DNA of 64,000 nucleotides. It comes from an uncultured Actinomycetes bacterium (GTDB taxonomy: Bacteria > Actinomycetota > Actinomycetes > Nanopelagicales > Nanopelagicaceae). A program made the position numbers and the translations under genes. The notes beneath the pieces were generated by a model, which saw nothing but the letters and a program-made list of their open reading frames with translations, made no database searches and was not told the origin of the DNA. This document shows positions 1 to 9,254 of this stretch, piece by piece; within the stretch, counting starts at the first letter, position 1; every line of letters begins with the position of its first letter. The stretch spans positions 1 to 64,000 of the forward strand of contig CAIKCJ010000026.1 of assembly GCA_903825945.1 (NCBI GenBank), given 5' to 3'.

Positions 1-1
1 A

Positions 2-811
2 CTTAAGTCTGATGTTTTAGATGAGGTTGAACGATTTGCGGATATTTCTCGCCGTTTTTGTTCCACTCATCCTATGGCTGGGCGAGAAATTGCTGGCCCT
101 TTGGCGGCCCGTGGAGACCTATTTCAGGGACGAATGTGGATTTACACGCCAAGTAGTCAGAGTTCGGAAGTTGTCATCAATCAGGCGCTTGAAATCATCA
201 ACGCTCTCGGTGGGATTCCCGTAGAACTTGATGCACAGACGCATGATGCAGTCATTGGCGGAATATCACATCTGCCTCAGATCTTAAGTTCTCTGCTCTC
301 TCTCACCCTGGAAGATATGGAAGAGGTGCACTTAGCCTTGGCCGGTCAAGGCCTCAAGGATGTCTCCCGCCTGGCTGCATCGGATCCCGACCTTTGGTCT
401 GAGCTATTACATAGCAACCGTGGCGCACTGAAGTCTTATCTCGATAAGATGATTAATCTTTTAAACGATTTGTCGACATCACTAGCGAACGATGATCTGC
501 GAAAAACGCACGAAATTTTGTCAGCCGGTCGCGAAAATCATCGACGCATTCCCGGCAAGCATGGTGGTCGCAAACGTGGTTACTGGTACCTGCCTATTGT
601 CATCGACGATAAGCCCGGACAACTTGCAGCAATCTTTGATGCCTGCGCTCTGGTTCAGGCCAACGTTGAAGACCTTGCCATCGAGCACACCCCAGGCCAG
701 GAGAGTGGTCTAGTTACTCTGGCACTTTCGCATGGTGATGCAAAAAAACTTTTTGATCAATTATTGGTAGATGGCTGGAAGGTGCATCTACCTCGAGAGA
801 GCATCGGTTAA
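2..811 (+). CDS. tyrA: Prephenate dehydrogenase, C-terminal part (starts left of window)
   Basis: Converts prephenate to 4-hydroxyphenylpyruvate in tyrosine synthesis. The frame is open from base 2 with no stop, so the N-terminal NAD-binding half lies outside the window; 269 residues are visible. HPMAGRE near the left edge is the family's conserved catalytic-domain motif, followed by an all-helical dehydrogenase domain. A C-terminal ACT domain begins around RGYWYLPIVIDDKPGQLAA, as in actinobacterial TyrA with amino-acid feedback. The methionine at base 74 is internal, not the start. The next gene follows after 31 bases. Confidence 0.93.
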   Translation, partial: LKSDVLDEVERFADISRRFCSTHPMAGREIAGPLAARGDLFQGRMWIYTPSSQSSEVVINQALEIINALGGIPVELDAQTHDAVIGGISHLPQILSSLLSLTLEDMEEVHLALAGQGLKDVSRLAASDPDLWSELLHSNRGALKSYLDKMINLLNDLSTSLANDDLRKTHEILSAGRENHRRIPGKHGGRKRGYWYLPIVIDDKPGQLAAIFDACALVQANVEDLAIEHTPGQESGLVTLALSHGDAKKLFDQLLVDGWKVHLPRESIG

Positions 812-830
812 TTCGTTTTCAATAGAGCGT

Positions 831-836
831 TAGGGT
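831..836 (+). promoter_or_regulatory. Candidate -10 element (TAGGGT) of a leaderless cmk-der transcript
   Basis: TAGGGT ends 6 bases before the ATG at 843, placing the predicted +1 at the start codon. The same bases contain AGGG with 7-base spacing, so a normal ribosome site is an alternative reading here. Confidence 0.4.
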
Positions 837-842
837 TAAGAC

Positions 843-2849
843 ATGTCGACTGTCGTAGTAGCAATAGATGGTCCAAGTGGATCAGGTAAGTCCACCACAG
901 CACGCGCAATAGCGCAGCGTGCTCGTTGGCAATATCTAGACACTGGAGCTTTGTATCGGGCTATCACCTGGCTGGCTCTGGATTCCAACATCACAGACCC
1001 CGATCTCTTGGTATCTCAAGCGCAAGAGCGTGGAATTGCATTTAACGCGGATCCGATCGAACCACGAATTACTTTAGGCGAGCGCGATCTCACAGCAGAT
1101 ATCAGATCTCTTCGGGTTACCGATCAAGTCTCTATTTATGCCGCAATGCCAGAAGTACGCGAATACCTACTCACGCTTCAGCACCAAATAATCGATGCAG
1201 CGCCACACGGAATTGTGGTCGAAGGTCGAGACATCGGAACTGTTGTTGCACCTGATGCAGCGCTCAAAATTTTCCTTTATGCAGATTTACATGAGCGCGC
1301 ACTTCGACGCGAACGCGAATTGGCTGGTGAGATCGAAGAGGCCCCGGAAGCATCTGTCGTCGCCGATTCCTTAACTAGCCGCGATGAGATTGATTCGAAT
1401 CGAAAAATTTCACCGCTGCGCATGGCAGAGGATGCCCTTGAAATTGATTCAACCCTTTTGGATCTAGGCGAAGTTGTAGATGTTATTTGGGAATGGGCCA
1501 AGAGCCGCAATCTTTTAGGACTTCCAAAAGTCGCAATCATTGGTCGTCCAAACGTAGGCAAATCAACTCTTGTTAATCGCATTATCGGACGTCGTGAAGC
1601 AATCGTTGAAGACGTTCCCGGCGTGACTCGTGATCGCGTTAAATACGAAGCTGAGTGGAACGGTCGAACATTCTTGCTCATCGATACCGGTGGTTGGGAA
1701 GTTAAGCCCGAGGGGATTTCGCAGAAAATTACAGCAGGATCTGAAGCAGCTATCGCTGAATCAGATCTCGTACTCTTTGTCGTGGATGCCCAAGTAGGCG
1801 CCCTTGATGAAGATGAATCACTTCTCACCATCTTGCGTCGCTCAGGCAAGAAAGTAATTTTGGTTGGAAACAAAGTTGATAGCCCTGCTGAAGAAAATTT
1901 GGCGCACGGTCTTTGGAATCTTGGTCTTGGAGAGCCTCATTTCGTTTCTGCGCTACATGGTCGTGGCTCCGGAGACCTGCTCGATTTAGTTGTTAAAGAG
2001 CTTCCCGAAGTTGGAACAGAGCCAGCTGATGATGGTTACCGCCGTGTTGCACTTATTGGTCGACCAAATGTTGGCAAATCTAGTTTGCTCAATACCCTTG
2101 CTGGACAAGCTCGCGTATTGGTTGATGATGCTGCAGGCACCACGCGCGATCCCGTTGATGAGTTAATTGACTTCGGTGGAAACACATGGAGATTTATTGA
2201 TACTGCCGGAATTCGTCGCAAAGCCAAGTTCGATAGCGGCACGGATTACTACGTGAGTTTAAGAACAGAAGCTGCGCTAGATAGAGCCGAAGTTGCTGTT
2301 GTAGTACTCGACGCTTCTGTCCCGCTCACCGAACAGGACCTTCGCATTGTCACGATGGCAGAAGAGTCTGGTCGCGCTTTGGTCCTCGTCATGAACAAGT
2401 GGGACATTGTTGATACTGAAAGACAAGAGCAGTTCAATAAAGAACTTGAGCGAAACCTCGAACGTTATCCATGGGCGCAGCGCGTAAATGTTTCAGCGCT
2501 CACCGGATGGCATCGCGATCGACTCGCTCCTGCACTGCGAACCGCGCTGAATTCGTGGGAGAAGCGTGTACCTACCGCCAAGCTCAACTCCTTTCTCGGG
2601 GCCCTTATCGCGGCGACACCACCACCAGTTCGCGGTGGTAAGCAACCGAAAATCCGATTTGCGACTCAAGCTGGCACATGCCCGCCGAAATTTGTGGTCT
2701 TCTCAAGTGAGTGGGTCGAACCCTCTTATCGACGATTCATCGAACGACGTTTGCGCGAAGAATTCGGTTTTGATGGCAGCCCAGTAGAGGTGGCTATCAA
2801 GGTGCGCGAGCGTGAAGAGCGCAAAGAGCGTCGCAAGCCAACCTATTAG
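843..2849 (+). CDS. cmk-der: Bifunctional cytidylate kinase / ribosome-assembly GTPase Der
   Basis: One 668-residue ORF joins two enzymes. Residues 1 to about 220 are CMP/dCMP kinase, with the P-loop GPSGSGKST near the N-terminus and the GRDIGTVV motif. The remainder is Der (EngA), a 50S assembly GTPase: two G domains with GRPNVGKS P-loops at about residues 232 and 405, DTGG and DTAG switch motifs, NKVD and NKWD base-recognition motifs, and a C-terminal KH-like domain. In other actinobacteria these are adjacent genes, and Cmk-Der fusions are known in some. No stop, frameshift or internal ribosome site separates the halves. Confidence 0.95.
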   Translation: MSTVVVAIDGPSGSGKSTTARAIAQRARWQYLDTGALYRAITWLALDSNITDPDLLVSQAQERGIAFNADPIEPRITLGERDLTADIRSLRVTDQVSIYAAMPEVREYLLTLQHQIIDAAPHGIVVEGRDIGTVVAPDAALKIFLYADLHERALRRERELAGEIEEAPEASVVADSLTSRDEIDSNRKISPLRMAEDALEIDSTLLDLGEVVDVIWEWAKSRNLLGLPKVAIIGRPNVGKSTLVNRIIGRREAIVEDVPGVTRDRVKYEAEWNGRTFLLIDTGGWEVKPEGISQKITAGSEAAIAESDLVLFVVDAQVGALDEDESLLTILRRSGKKVILVGNKVDSPAEENLAHGLWNLGLGEPHFVSALHGRGSGDLLDLVVKELPEVGTEPADDGYRRVALIGRPNVGKSSLLNTLAGQARVLVDDAAGTTRDPVDELIDFGGNTWRFIDTAGIRRKAKFDSGTDYYVSLRTEAALDRAEVAVVVLDASVPLTEQDLRIVTMAEESGRALVLVMNKWDIVDTERQEQFNKELERNLERYPWAQRVNVSALTGWHRDRLAPALRTALNSWEKRVPTAKLNSFLGALIAATPPPVRGGKQPKIRFATQAGTCPPKFVVFSSEWVEPSYRRFIERRLREEFGFDGSPVEVAIKVREREERKERRKPTY

Positions 2850-2905
2850 ATTTCCTCAAGAAATCGTGTTGATTATGCCGACTTACTAAGAACTGACTTT
2901 CTACA

Positions 2906-2911
2906 TAGGAT
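2906..2911 (+). promoter_or_regulatory. Candidate promoter -10 (TAGGAT) of a leaderless transcript
   Basis: TAGGAT ends 6 bases before the ATG at 2918, and TTACTA lies 17 bases further upstream as a possible -35. There is no purine-rich ribosome site before the start, which fits a transcript beginning at the ATG. Confidence 0.5.
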
Positions 2912-2917
2912 CGGCGC

Positions 2918-3481
2918 ATGAGAGTTTCTCGCTCCGAAGTGTTGACGATTCCCAATGGGCTGACCTTGATACGAGCCTTTGGAGTCCCAATTTTCCTTTG
3001 GTTGCTCCTAGGGGAGAACCTTCGGGGTTGGGCCTATCTCGTTCTAGCAATTGGGGCTTGGACGGATTACTTTGATGGAAAAGTCGCTAGATGGTTGCAT
3101 CAAGAATCCAAACTTGGGGCAGCCATGGATCCCACCATTGATCGCCTTTACATCGTGGCGACAATTATTGGCCTAGCCATTAAGTCGTATATTCCGTGGT
3201 GGATGGTCGCTGTGCTGATCGGTCGCGACCTTTGGATGGCCGTGATGTTGATGATCTATCGAAGGAAGACTGGCAACGTATTTACGGTGACCTTCCTGGG
3301 CAAATCAGCAACATTCAACCTGCTTTACGCATTTCCGTTTCTGTTGTTGAGCGGACACTCTTTCTGGGGTCAAGTAGCTCATATTGCGGGATGGAGTTTT
3401 GCGATCTGGGGGATTGGCCTATACCTGCTCACCGCTTTCGATTATTCTCGCCTCGCTCTAACACTCAAAGAACACTCGTAA
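2918..3481 (+). CDS. CDP-alcohol phosphatidyltransferase (PgsA2-like)
   Basis: Membrane enzyme that transfers a phosphatidyl group from CDP-diacylglycerol to an alcohol such as glycerol-3-phosphate. The complete family signature D-x2-DG-x2-AR-x8-G-x3-D-x3-D is present at about residues 48-74 (DYFDGKVAR, then GAAMDPTID). The rest is hydrophobic, with several membrane helices over 187 residues. It sits just before gcvH/garA as pgsA2 does in M. tuberculosis. The acceptor alcohol (phosphatidylglycerophosphate, phosphoinositol or cardiolipin type) cannot be told from sequence alone, so no symbol is given. Confidence 0.85.
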   Translation: MRVSRSEVLTIPNGLTLIRAFGVPIFLWLLLGENLRGWAYLVLAIGAWTDYFDGKVARWLHQESKLGAAMDPTIDRLYIVATIIGLAIKSYIPWWMVAVLIGRDLWMAVMLMIYRRKTGNVFTVTFLGKSATFNLLYAFPFLLLSGHSFWGQVAHIAGWSFAIWGIGLYLLTAFDYSRLALTLKEHS

Positions 3482-3493
3482 GGGAGTATGTCC

Positions 3494-3871
3494 ATGTCAC
3501 ACGTTCCAGCAGAACTTTCCTATACCAAAGAGCATGAGTGGATCGCTTTTACAAGCGAAACTACTGCACGTATTGGAATTACCGATTTTGCTCAAGCAGC
3601 ACTGGGAGACATCGTGTATATCCAATTACCAAAAGTTGGCGAGAGCGTTACATCAGGAAAAGTGTGCGGTGAAGTTGAATCAACAAAGAGTGTCTCTGAA
3701 ATTTACTCTCCATTAACAGGAAGCATCTCATTCGTCAATACTGATTTAGATAGCGCTCCTGAGGCGATCAACTCTGATCCTTATGGGGCTGGCTGGATCG
3801 CAGAAATCACTTTTGAGAGCAAGCCACTTGACCTTTTGACCGCGCAAGAATACGACTCACTTACCGCTTGA
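3494..3871 (+). CDS. gcvH: Glycine cleavage system H protein
   Basis: Lipoyl carrier that shuttles the aminomethyl group between the P, T and L proteins of glycine cleavage. The lipoyl-lysine is in GEVESTKSVSEIYSP. An ATG also exists at 3488, but AGGGAG at 3481-3486 sits only 1 base from it and 7 bases from the ATG at 3494, so the second start is chosen (125 residues). The ribosome site overlaps the upstream stop codon, so translation is coupled to the phosphatidyltransferase. gcvP lies 2.5 kb downstream; gcvT is not in the window. Confidence 0.92.
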   Translation: MSHVPAELSYTKEHEWIAFTSETTARIGITDFAQAALGDIVYIQLPKVGESVTSGKVCGEVESTKSVSEIYSPLTGSISFVNTDLDSAPEAINSDPYGAGWIAEITFESKPLDLLTAQEYDSLTA

Positions 3872-3893
3872 TTTTGATTCTGCAGATGATTAG

Positions 3894-3931
3894 TGTCAGC
3901 CTCTAGTCAAGATTGATAGCTGTTGCTGACA
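3894..3931. promoter_or_regulatory. Inverted repeat in the gcvH-garA gap, possible operator
   Basis: TGTCAGC at 3894-3900 is exactly complementary to GCTGACA at 3925-3931, separated by 24 bases, in a 109-base gap before garA. There is no T-run after it, so a terminator is unlikely. An operator or RNA hairpin is possible but not shown. Confidence 0.25.
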
Positions 3932-3980
3932 TTAATACAGTGTTCTGACCAGATATGTAAATTAAACGGAGGAGGGTGTT

Positions 3981-4451
3981 ATGTCTGAAGCGCATAAGCC
4001 AACCCCTTCGGAAAAAGCAGTTCCAGAGCTGACAACGACTATCCATCTCTCTGCCCTTCGCTCAGTACCGAAACCACGTCCATTAGAGGAAGTTTTTGCA
4101 CTACTTACTCCAGAAGACAGAAGCGTCGTGGGTCAACTTGCGCACAACTGTGCGATGTTGGTTGTGGTCGCAGGGCCAAGTAAAGGTTCCCGCTTTTTGA
4201 TCGATAGTGATCGCGTGAGTATTGGACGATCAGAGAGTGCAGACATTGCTCTCGATGATGTAACTGTTTCGCGTTCACACGCCGTGATTTCAAAGTTGGA
4301 AAATGGTGACTTCCAGATTGCCGACGCCCAGAGCCTCAATGGCACATATCTCAATGGCACCGCAATTAATGAGTCGCGCTTAGCGGTTGGTGATGAAATT
4401 CAGATCGGAAAATTTCGTTTGACATACTTCAATGGAAAGGGGAACTCATGA
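3981..4451 (+). CDS. garA: FHA-domain metabolic regulator, GarA/OdhI family
   Basis: Phosphothreonine-binding regulator. In mycobacteria and corynebacteria GarA/OdhI, when unphosphorylated, inhibits 2-oxoglutarate dehydrogenase and activates glutamate dehydrogenase, under control of PknG or PknB. The C-terminal half (about residues 80-150) is a forkhead-associated domain with SIGRSESADI, DVTVSRSHAVI and SLNGTYLNG. The N-terminal tail carries ELTTTI, resembling the kinase-targeted ETTS motif but not identical. The strong ribosome site GGAGGAGGG precedes the ATG. Its 3' end overlaps ftsR by 4 bases. 156 residues is the usual size. Confidence 0.88.
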   Translation: MSEAHKPTPSEKAVPELTTTIHLSALRSVPKPRPLEEVFALLTPEDRSVVGQLAHNCAMLVVVAGPSKGSRFLIDSDRVSIGRSESADIALDDVTVSRSHAVISKLENGDFQIADAQSLNGTYLNGTAINESRLAVGDEIQIGKFRLTYFNGKGNS

Positions 4452-5161
4452 GTGTTCCAGCACGCGCCTATTTAAGCATCGGAGAAGTTCTAGGAAAACT
4501 TCGAGGCGACTTTCCAGACATCACAATCTCCAAGATTCGCTTCCTAGAGTCCGAAGGCCTGATTGACCCTCAGCGCACTCCATCGGGATATAGAAAATTC
4601 ACATCAATCGATCTCGAACGTCTGCGCTATGTGCTCTCCGCACAACGTGACCAGTATTTGCCACTACGCGTAATTAAGGAAAATCTCGATGCCCTTGACC
4701 GTGGGTTAGAGCCAGCAGCCACAGCTGGTGCAACGCCTACACCTCGTTTGGCTAGCGTTGATGGCGAGCTAACTCCTAGTCATTTTGCAGGGGAGAGCGA
4801 TCTTCGACTTTCTCGCGAGGAACTTCTTGAATCAGCCAATCTCAGCGACGCCCAATTAGTGGAGCTAGAGTCCTTTGGGCTCATCACTATTCGTGGTCGT
4901 TACTACGACGCAGATGCGCTTTCGGTTGGCAGAACGGTGTCAGCTATTGCAGCTTTCGGTATCGAGCCGCGCCATCTTCGCTCATTTAAGTCTGCAGCAG
5001 ATCGCGAAATTGGTTTGGTTGAGCAAGTAATCACACCGCTTTTAGCTCAAAAGAGTTCTGATGCAAAAGCGAGAGCAGAAGAAGTCGCTAACGAGCTAGC
5101 CGCCCTTTCGGTGAAATTGCATGCTGCGCTGGTTCGCGCTGGCTTGCACCGATCGAAGTAG
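4448..5161 (+). CDS. ftsR: MerR-family regulator FtsR (Rv1828 type)
   Basis: DNA-binding regulator; the C. glutamicum orthologue FtsR activates ftsZ. The N-terminal winged helix is typical (YLSIGEVLGKL, then ITISKIRFLESEGLI and SGYRKF), with a central dimerisation segment and a C-terminal domain of unknown ligand over 237 residues. It overlaps garA by 4 bases and is preceded by AAAGGGG. The garA-ftsR-BFN-MerR order matches Rv1827-Rv1830, which supports the assignment. Confidence 0.85.
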   Translation: MSVPARAYLSIGEVLGKLRGDFPDITISKIRFLESEGLIDPQRTPSGYRKFTSIDLERLRYVLSAQRDQYLPLRVIKENLDALDRGLEPAATAGATPTPRLASVDGELTPSHFAGESDLRLSREELLESANLSDAQLVELESFGLITIRGRYYDADALSVGRTVSAIAAFGIEPRHLRSFKSAADREIGLVEQVITPLLAQKSSDAKARAEEVANELAALSVKLHAALVRAGLHRSK

Positions 5162-5163
5162 AA

Positions 5164-5185
5164 CTCGCCCCCACGAGTGGGGAGT
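5164..5185 (+). other. GC-rich hairpin in the leader of the BFN gene
   Basis: CCCCAC at 5169-5174 pairs with GTGGGG at 5177-5182, and outer ACT/AGT arms extend the stem across a 3-base bulge. It lies between the ftsR stop and the ribosome site AGAGGA of the next gene. There is no following T-run. It could attenuate or stabilise the message. Confidence 0.35.
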
Positions 5186-5199
5186 GAGAGGATGAGTAC

Positions 5200-5667
5200 A
5201 TGAGTATTCCTGTTGAGGTTGTCGGCGTTCGAATCGAAATGCCTTCTAACCAACCAATCGTTTTGCTGAAGGAGATTGGCGGTATTCGCTATCTTCCAAT
5301 TTGGGTTGGTGCCGTTGAGGCTTCGGCGATCGCTTTCGCCCAGCAGAATCTGATTCCAGCAAGGCCCCTCACGCACGACCTCTTCACGTCGGTTCTCCAT
5401 GTCCTGGGTAACCCAGTCACCGCCGTTGAAATTTCAGACTTGCGAGATGGAGTTTTCTATTCCGAGCTACATCTTTCTGGCGGCACGACCGTTTCAGCTA
5501 GGCCGAGTGATGCAATCGCGCTAGCCATACGCGTAAAAGCCCCTATAAGCGCCACTGAGGCCCTTTTCGCCAAGGCTGGGATAGAGATACCGGATCAATC
5601 TGAGGATGAGGTAGAGAAGTTTCGGGCCTTTCTCGATGAGATTAACCCAGACGACTTTCTTGGCTAA
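5200..5667 (+). CDS. Bifunctional nuclease family protein (DUF151/BFN)
   Basis: Small 155-residue protein of the BFN/DUF151 family, whose plant member is reported to have RNase and DNase activity; the bacterial role is uncertain. Recognisable features are the opening VEVVGVRIEMPSNQPIVLL, ILPIWVGAVEA-like segment (YLPIWVGAVEASAIA), and ARPSDAIALAIR, followed by an acidic C-terminus. Start supported by AGAGGA 7 bases upstream. It is sandwiched between two MerR regulators as in Rv1829. Confidence 0.85.
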   Translation: MSIPVEVVGVRIEMPSNQPIVLLKEIGGIRYLPIWVGAVEASAIAFAQQNLIPARPLTHDLFTSVLHVLGNPVTAVEISDLRDGVFYSELHLSGGTTVSARPSDAIALAIRVKAPISATEALFAKAGIEIPDQSEDEVEKFRAFLDEINPDDFLG

Positions 5668-5678
5668 CCACGCTAGGG

Positions 5679-5699
5679 TAAGCCTCAAGTAAAGGTTTA
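5679..5699. promoter_or_regulatory. Near-perfect inverted repeat, candidate MerR operator
   Basis: TAAGCCT, 7 bases, AGGTTTA: arms match except one position. It lies in the 141-base gap before the MerR gene at 5809, where an autoregulatory site would be expected. MerR proteins bind dyads of about this size, but no consensus for this member is known to me. Confidence 0.35.
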
Positions 5700-5808
5700 A
5701 AGTTTTGCGTGTCGCAGCGCTATGCTCTGGAGCAAGAACTCTATCCTTAAGCAATACTGAATCCCCTCGGTATAACCCATATCGGGTGTCTGCAGAAGTG
5801 AGAACTCC

Positions 5809-6324
5809 ATGACCACTGGGTCTAATCCCGACGTTCAAGAACTCGGTTATCGCGGAGCTACAGCATGCGTTGCTGCAGGTATTACATATCGCCAGCTCGA
5901 TTATTGGGCCCGAACTGACTTAGTTGGACCGAGCATTCAAGGGGCGAGCGGCTCTGGATCGCAACGACTTTATAGTTTTCGCGACATCTTGGTTCTCAAG
6001 ATCGTCAAGCGACTTTTGGATACAGGTGTATCGCTGCAAAATATTCGTAGCGCAGTAGAACACTTGCGTTCTCGGGGAGTCTCAGATTTAGAGCGGATGA
6101 CGCTTATGAGCGATGGTGTATCAATTTATGAATGCGCAAGTGCTGATGAGATCGTCGACCTTCTACAGGGCGGTCAAGGTGTATTTGGCATTGCCATTAA
6201 CAAAGTTTGGACCGAGGTAGAGGGCTCTCTGGCCAATCTACAGTCTGAATCAGTGGTTGATGGTTCAGTGCGCAGCAACGCCACTGACGAACTCGCGCTT
6301 CGGCGTAAGCGTAAAGGCGCCTAG
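5809..6324 (+). CDS. MerR-family transcriptional regulator (Rv1830 type)
   Basis: 171-residue regulator with an N-terminal MerR/HspR-like winged helix: ATACVAAGITYRQLDYWART, then GSQRLYSFRDILVLKIVKRL, and a helical dimerisation stretch. The C-terminal part is short with no obvious ligand domain. It precedes gcvP by 36 bases and may share its transcript. No clear ribosome site or TANNNT box abuts the ATG. The target genes are unknown; glycine cleavage or cell-division genes are only suggested by position. Confidence 0.82.
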   Translation: MTTGSNPDVQELGYRGATACVAAGITYRQLDYWARTDLVGPSIQGASGSGSQRLYSFRDILVLKIVKRLLDTGVSLQNIRSAVEHLRSRGVSDLERMTLMSDGVSIYECASADEIVDLLQGGQGVFGIAINKVWTEVEGSLANLQSESVVDGSVRSNATDELALRRKRKGA

Positions 6325-6360
6325 CAGTACTCTTTCTCTCTCATAACTTTAGGGGGAGCC

Positions 6361-9225
6361 TTGTCAGCCAAGCGATCAGTAATCCGCGAATCCTTTGTCG
6401 ATCGCCATATTGGTCCTGATGAAAGTTCGATCGAGCTGATGCTCTCGACTTTAGGGGAGTCTTCACTTGAATCACTGATTGCTCGCGTGGTGCCCGCAAA
6501 TATTGCCATGGGCGAAAAGCTCGAGAGTGCGCTACCTGAAGGAATTTCAGAAGTTGCTGCGATCAAGCGTTTGCGAGAACTTGCAGATCAGAACAAGGTA
6601 ATGCGTTCCTACATTGGTACTGGTTATTACGGAACCATCATGCCTCCGGTAGTACTTCGAAACATTCTGGAAAATCCTGCCTGGTACACCGCCTACACGC
6701 CGTATCAACCAGAAATTAGTCAGGGCCGCCTTGAGGCAATTTTCGCTTTCCAAACTGTGGTGAGTGATCTGACCGGATTGCCAATTGCCAATGCATCAAT
6801 GCTCGACGAGGCAACAAGTGCAGCGGAAGCCATGACACTCGCGCGCCGCAACTGGAGTGGTAGTGATGATGCCGCATTCTTCATTGACCAAAATCTTCAT
6901 CCACACATAAAGGCTGTCATTGCAACACGAGCAAAGCCACTTAAGATCACTCTCATAGAAGCCTCTATTCATGATCTCGACATGGTTGCTGTACCGCTTT
7001 TCGGTGGAATTGTCTCTCAATTTTCAACATACGGAGAAGTGGTCAACGTAGAGAAGTTTGTTACTGAGATTCATGCACGAGGTGCGCTGGCTATTGTTGC
7101 AACAGATTTATTAGCGCTTGCACTTTACACGTCGCCAGGGGAGAGCGGCGCAGATGTCGCAATTGGCTCCGCACAAAGATTTGGCGTGCCGATGGGTTTT
7201 GGTGGTCCGCATGCTGGGTTCATGTCAGTTCGTGCTGGTCTTGAACGTTCGATCCCAGGACGACTTGTTGGGCAGAGCATCGATAGCCATGGAAATAGCG
7301 CATACAGATTGGCGCTTCAAACTCGCGAGCAACATATTCGTCGTGACAAAGCAACATCAAATATTTGTACAGCGCAAGTTCTACTCGCGGTCCTCTCTGC
7401 TTTCTATGCGATGTGGCATGGCGCCGACGGCATTAAGGCGATCGCAACACGCGTTCGCGAGAGTACTCATCTCTTGCGTAAGAGTTTGTCATCTCATGGA
7501 CTGAAGGTCAGTTCATTTGATGTCTTCGACACATTTGTAGTCAACGATGTCGATGCAGAAGCAATAGCAGTGCAGGCTCGAGATCGTGGAATAAATTTGC
7601 GAATAATTTCAGCCCAGGCTCTTGGTATCTCACTGGATGAAACGGTAACGCTGCATGACCTAGAAGAATTAGCGCAGCTCTTTGGAGCAAAGTTGCAGGG
7701 GGATGGTGCATTGCCCCTTAGTGCACCACGCTCTACTGATTATTTACAGCACAAAGTCTTTAACTCGTATCATTCTGAGACGTCAATGTTGCGTTACATC
7801 CGCACGCTGTCAGATCGAGACTTGGCACTTGATCGTACGATGATCCCGCTTGGCTCTTGCACAATGAAACTCAATGCAACTACCGAGATGATTCCGATTA
7901 CCTGGCCAGAGTTTGCCTCTCTCCATCCATTTGCACCGGCGGATCAATCTGCCGGATTTAGAACACTCATCAACGAACTTTCGGATTGGCTTATCGAAAT
8001 CACTGGCTACGACGCTGTATCACTCCAGCCTAACGCTGGTTCGCAAGGAGAATTTGCAGGGCTTCTGGCTATTCGTAACTATTTGGACGTCAATGGGGGG
8101 AGTGAGAGGGATATCTGCCTCATTCCATCGAGTGCACACGGAACCAACGCAGCTAGCGCTGTCATGGCCGGTATGAAAGTGGTAGTTGTTGCGTGCGACG
8201 AATTTGGTAACGTCTCAGTCGATGACATCAAAGCGAAAATTGAGGAATACAGCGGACGCTTGGCAGCTCTGATGGTGACGTATCCATCAACTCATGGCGT
8301 CTTTGAATCTGCGATCTCCGAAATTTGTGCACTGGTCCATGATGCAGGGGGACAGGTATACGTTGACGGTGCGAATCTCAACGCATTGGTTGGCCTTGCT
8401 CAACCTGGAAAATTTGGTGCAGATGTTTCTCATCTCAATCTTCACAAAACTTTCTGCATTCCGCACGGAGGTGGTGGGCCGGGAGTTGGTCCAGTAATTT
8501 CCAGAGCACACCTTGCGCCGTATCTACCAAATCACCCGCAGGATCCACTGTGTGGTCCAGCAACCGGCCCTGGACCAGTGAGCTCTGCTCCATTTGGTTC
8601 AGCTGGAATCTTGCCAATCTCGTGGGCATATATTCGCATGATGGGCGGTTCTGGTCTGACGAAGGCAACTCAAGTTGCGATCTTGTCCGCTAATTACATA
8701 GCGACAAAATTGGATCCACATTTCCCAATTCTCTATAAGGGCGAAGGTGGATTTATCGCCCATGAATGTATTGTCGACTTACGTGAGATCACCAAGAAAT
8801 CTGGCGTGACTGTCGATGACGTTGCCAAGCGTCTGATGGATTATGGTTTCCATGCACCGACTGTCAGCTTTCCAGTTGCGGGAACTATGATGATTGAACC
8901 GACCGAATCGGAAGATATCGATGAGTTGGACCGGTTTATCAATGCCATGATTTCAATCCGAGCCGAGATTTCGGCGATCGAAGCGGGAGAGATGGCGGTC
9001 GAAGAATCAGCACTGCGAATGGCTCCGCATACCGATGTCGACTTATTGAGTGATCTCTGGGATCGTAAATATTCACGTCAAAGCGCTGCTTACCCAACTG
9101 GAGTTGATTCAAGTATGGGCCATAAGGGCAAATACTGGCCAAGTGTTGGTCGTATCGATGGGGTATTTGGGGATCGGAATTTGGTCTGCGCCTGTGCGCC
9201 GATCGAGGAGTTGGCGATCAACTAG
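6361..9225 (+). CDS. gcvP: Glycine dehydrogenase (decarboxylating), P protein
   Basis: PLP-dependent decarboxylase that loads the aminomethyl group of glycine on lipoylated GcvH. Full-length single-chain type, 954 residues, with two homologous halves. The PLP-binding lysine is in [17 protein letters not shown], at about residue 696. The start is TTG, preceded closely by AGGGGGAG at 6351-6358; the next conserved residues ([10 protein letters not shown]) follow at once, so no later start is needed. It ends the plus-strand block and converges with the Ppm1-like gene. No glycine riboswitch fits in the 36-base upstream gap. Confidence 0.96.
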   Translation: MSAKRSVIRESFVDRHIGPDESSIELMLSTLGESSLESLIARVVPANIAMGEKLESALPEGISEVAAIKRLRELADQNKVMRSYIGTGYYGTIMPPVVLRNILENPAWYTAYTPYQPEISQGRLEAIFAFQTVVSDLTGLPIANASMLDEATSAAEAMTLARRNWSGSDDAAFFIDQNLHPHIKAVIATRAKPLKITLIEASIHDLDMVAVPLFGGIVSQFSTYGEVVNVEKFVTEIHARGALAIVATDLLALALYTSPGESGADVAIGSAQRFGVPMGFGGPHAGFMSVRAGLERSIPGRLVGQSIDSHGNSAYRLALQTREQHIRRDKATSNICTAQVLLAVLSAFYAMWHGADGIKAIATRVRESTHLLRKSLSSHGLKVSSFDVFDTFVVNDVDAEAIAVQARDRGINLRIISAQALGISLDETVTLHDLEELAQLFGAKLQGDGALPLSAPRSTDYLQHKVFNSYHSETSMLRYIRTLSDRDLALDRTMIPLGSCTMKLNATTEMIPITWPEFASLHPFAPADQSAGFRTLINELSDWLIEITGYDAVSLQPNAGSQGEFAGLLAIRNYLDVNGGSERDICLIPSSAHGTNAASAVMAGMKVVVVACDEFGNVSVDDIKAKIEEYSGRLAALMVTYPSTHGVFESAISEICALVHDAGGQVYVDGANLNALVGLAQPGKFGADVSHLNLHKTFCIPHGGGGPGVGPVISRAHLAPYLPNHPQDPLCGPATGPGPVSSAPFGSAGILPISWAYIRMMGGSGLTKATQVAILSANYIATKLDPHFPILYKGEGGFIAHECIVDLREITKKSGVTVDDVAKRLMDYGFHAPTVSFPVAGTMMIEPTESEDIDELDRFINAMISIRAEISAIEAGEMAVEESALRMAPHTDVDLLSDLWDRKYSRQSAAYPTGVDSSMGHKGKYWPSVGRIDGVFGDRNLVCACAPIEELAIN

Positions 9226-9254
9226 CCCGATTCTTTTACTTTACATAATGTAGA

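Noticed and set aside
6325-6360. Glycine riboswitch before gcvP
   Set aside because: The gap is 36 bases and contains only the ribosome site; gcvH likewise has no leader.
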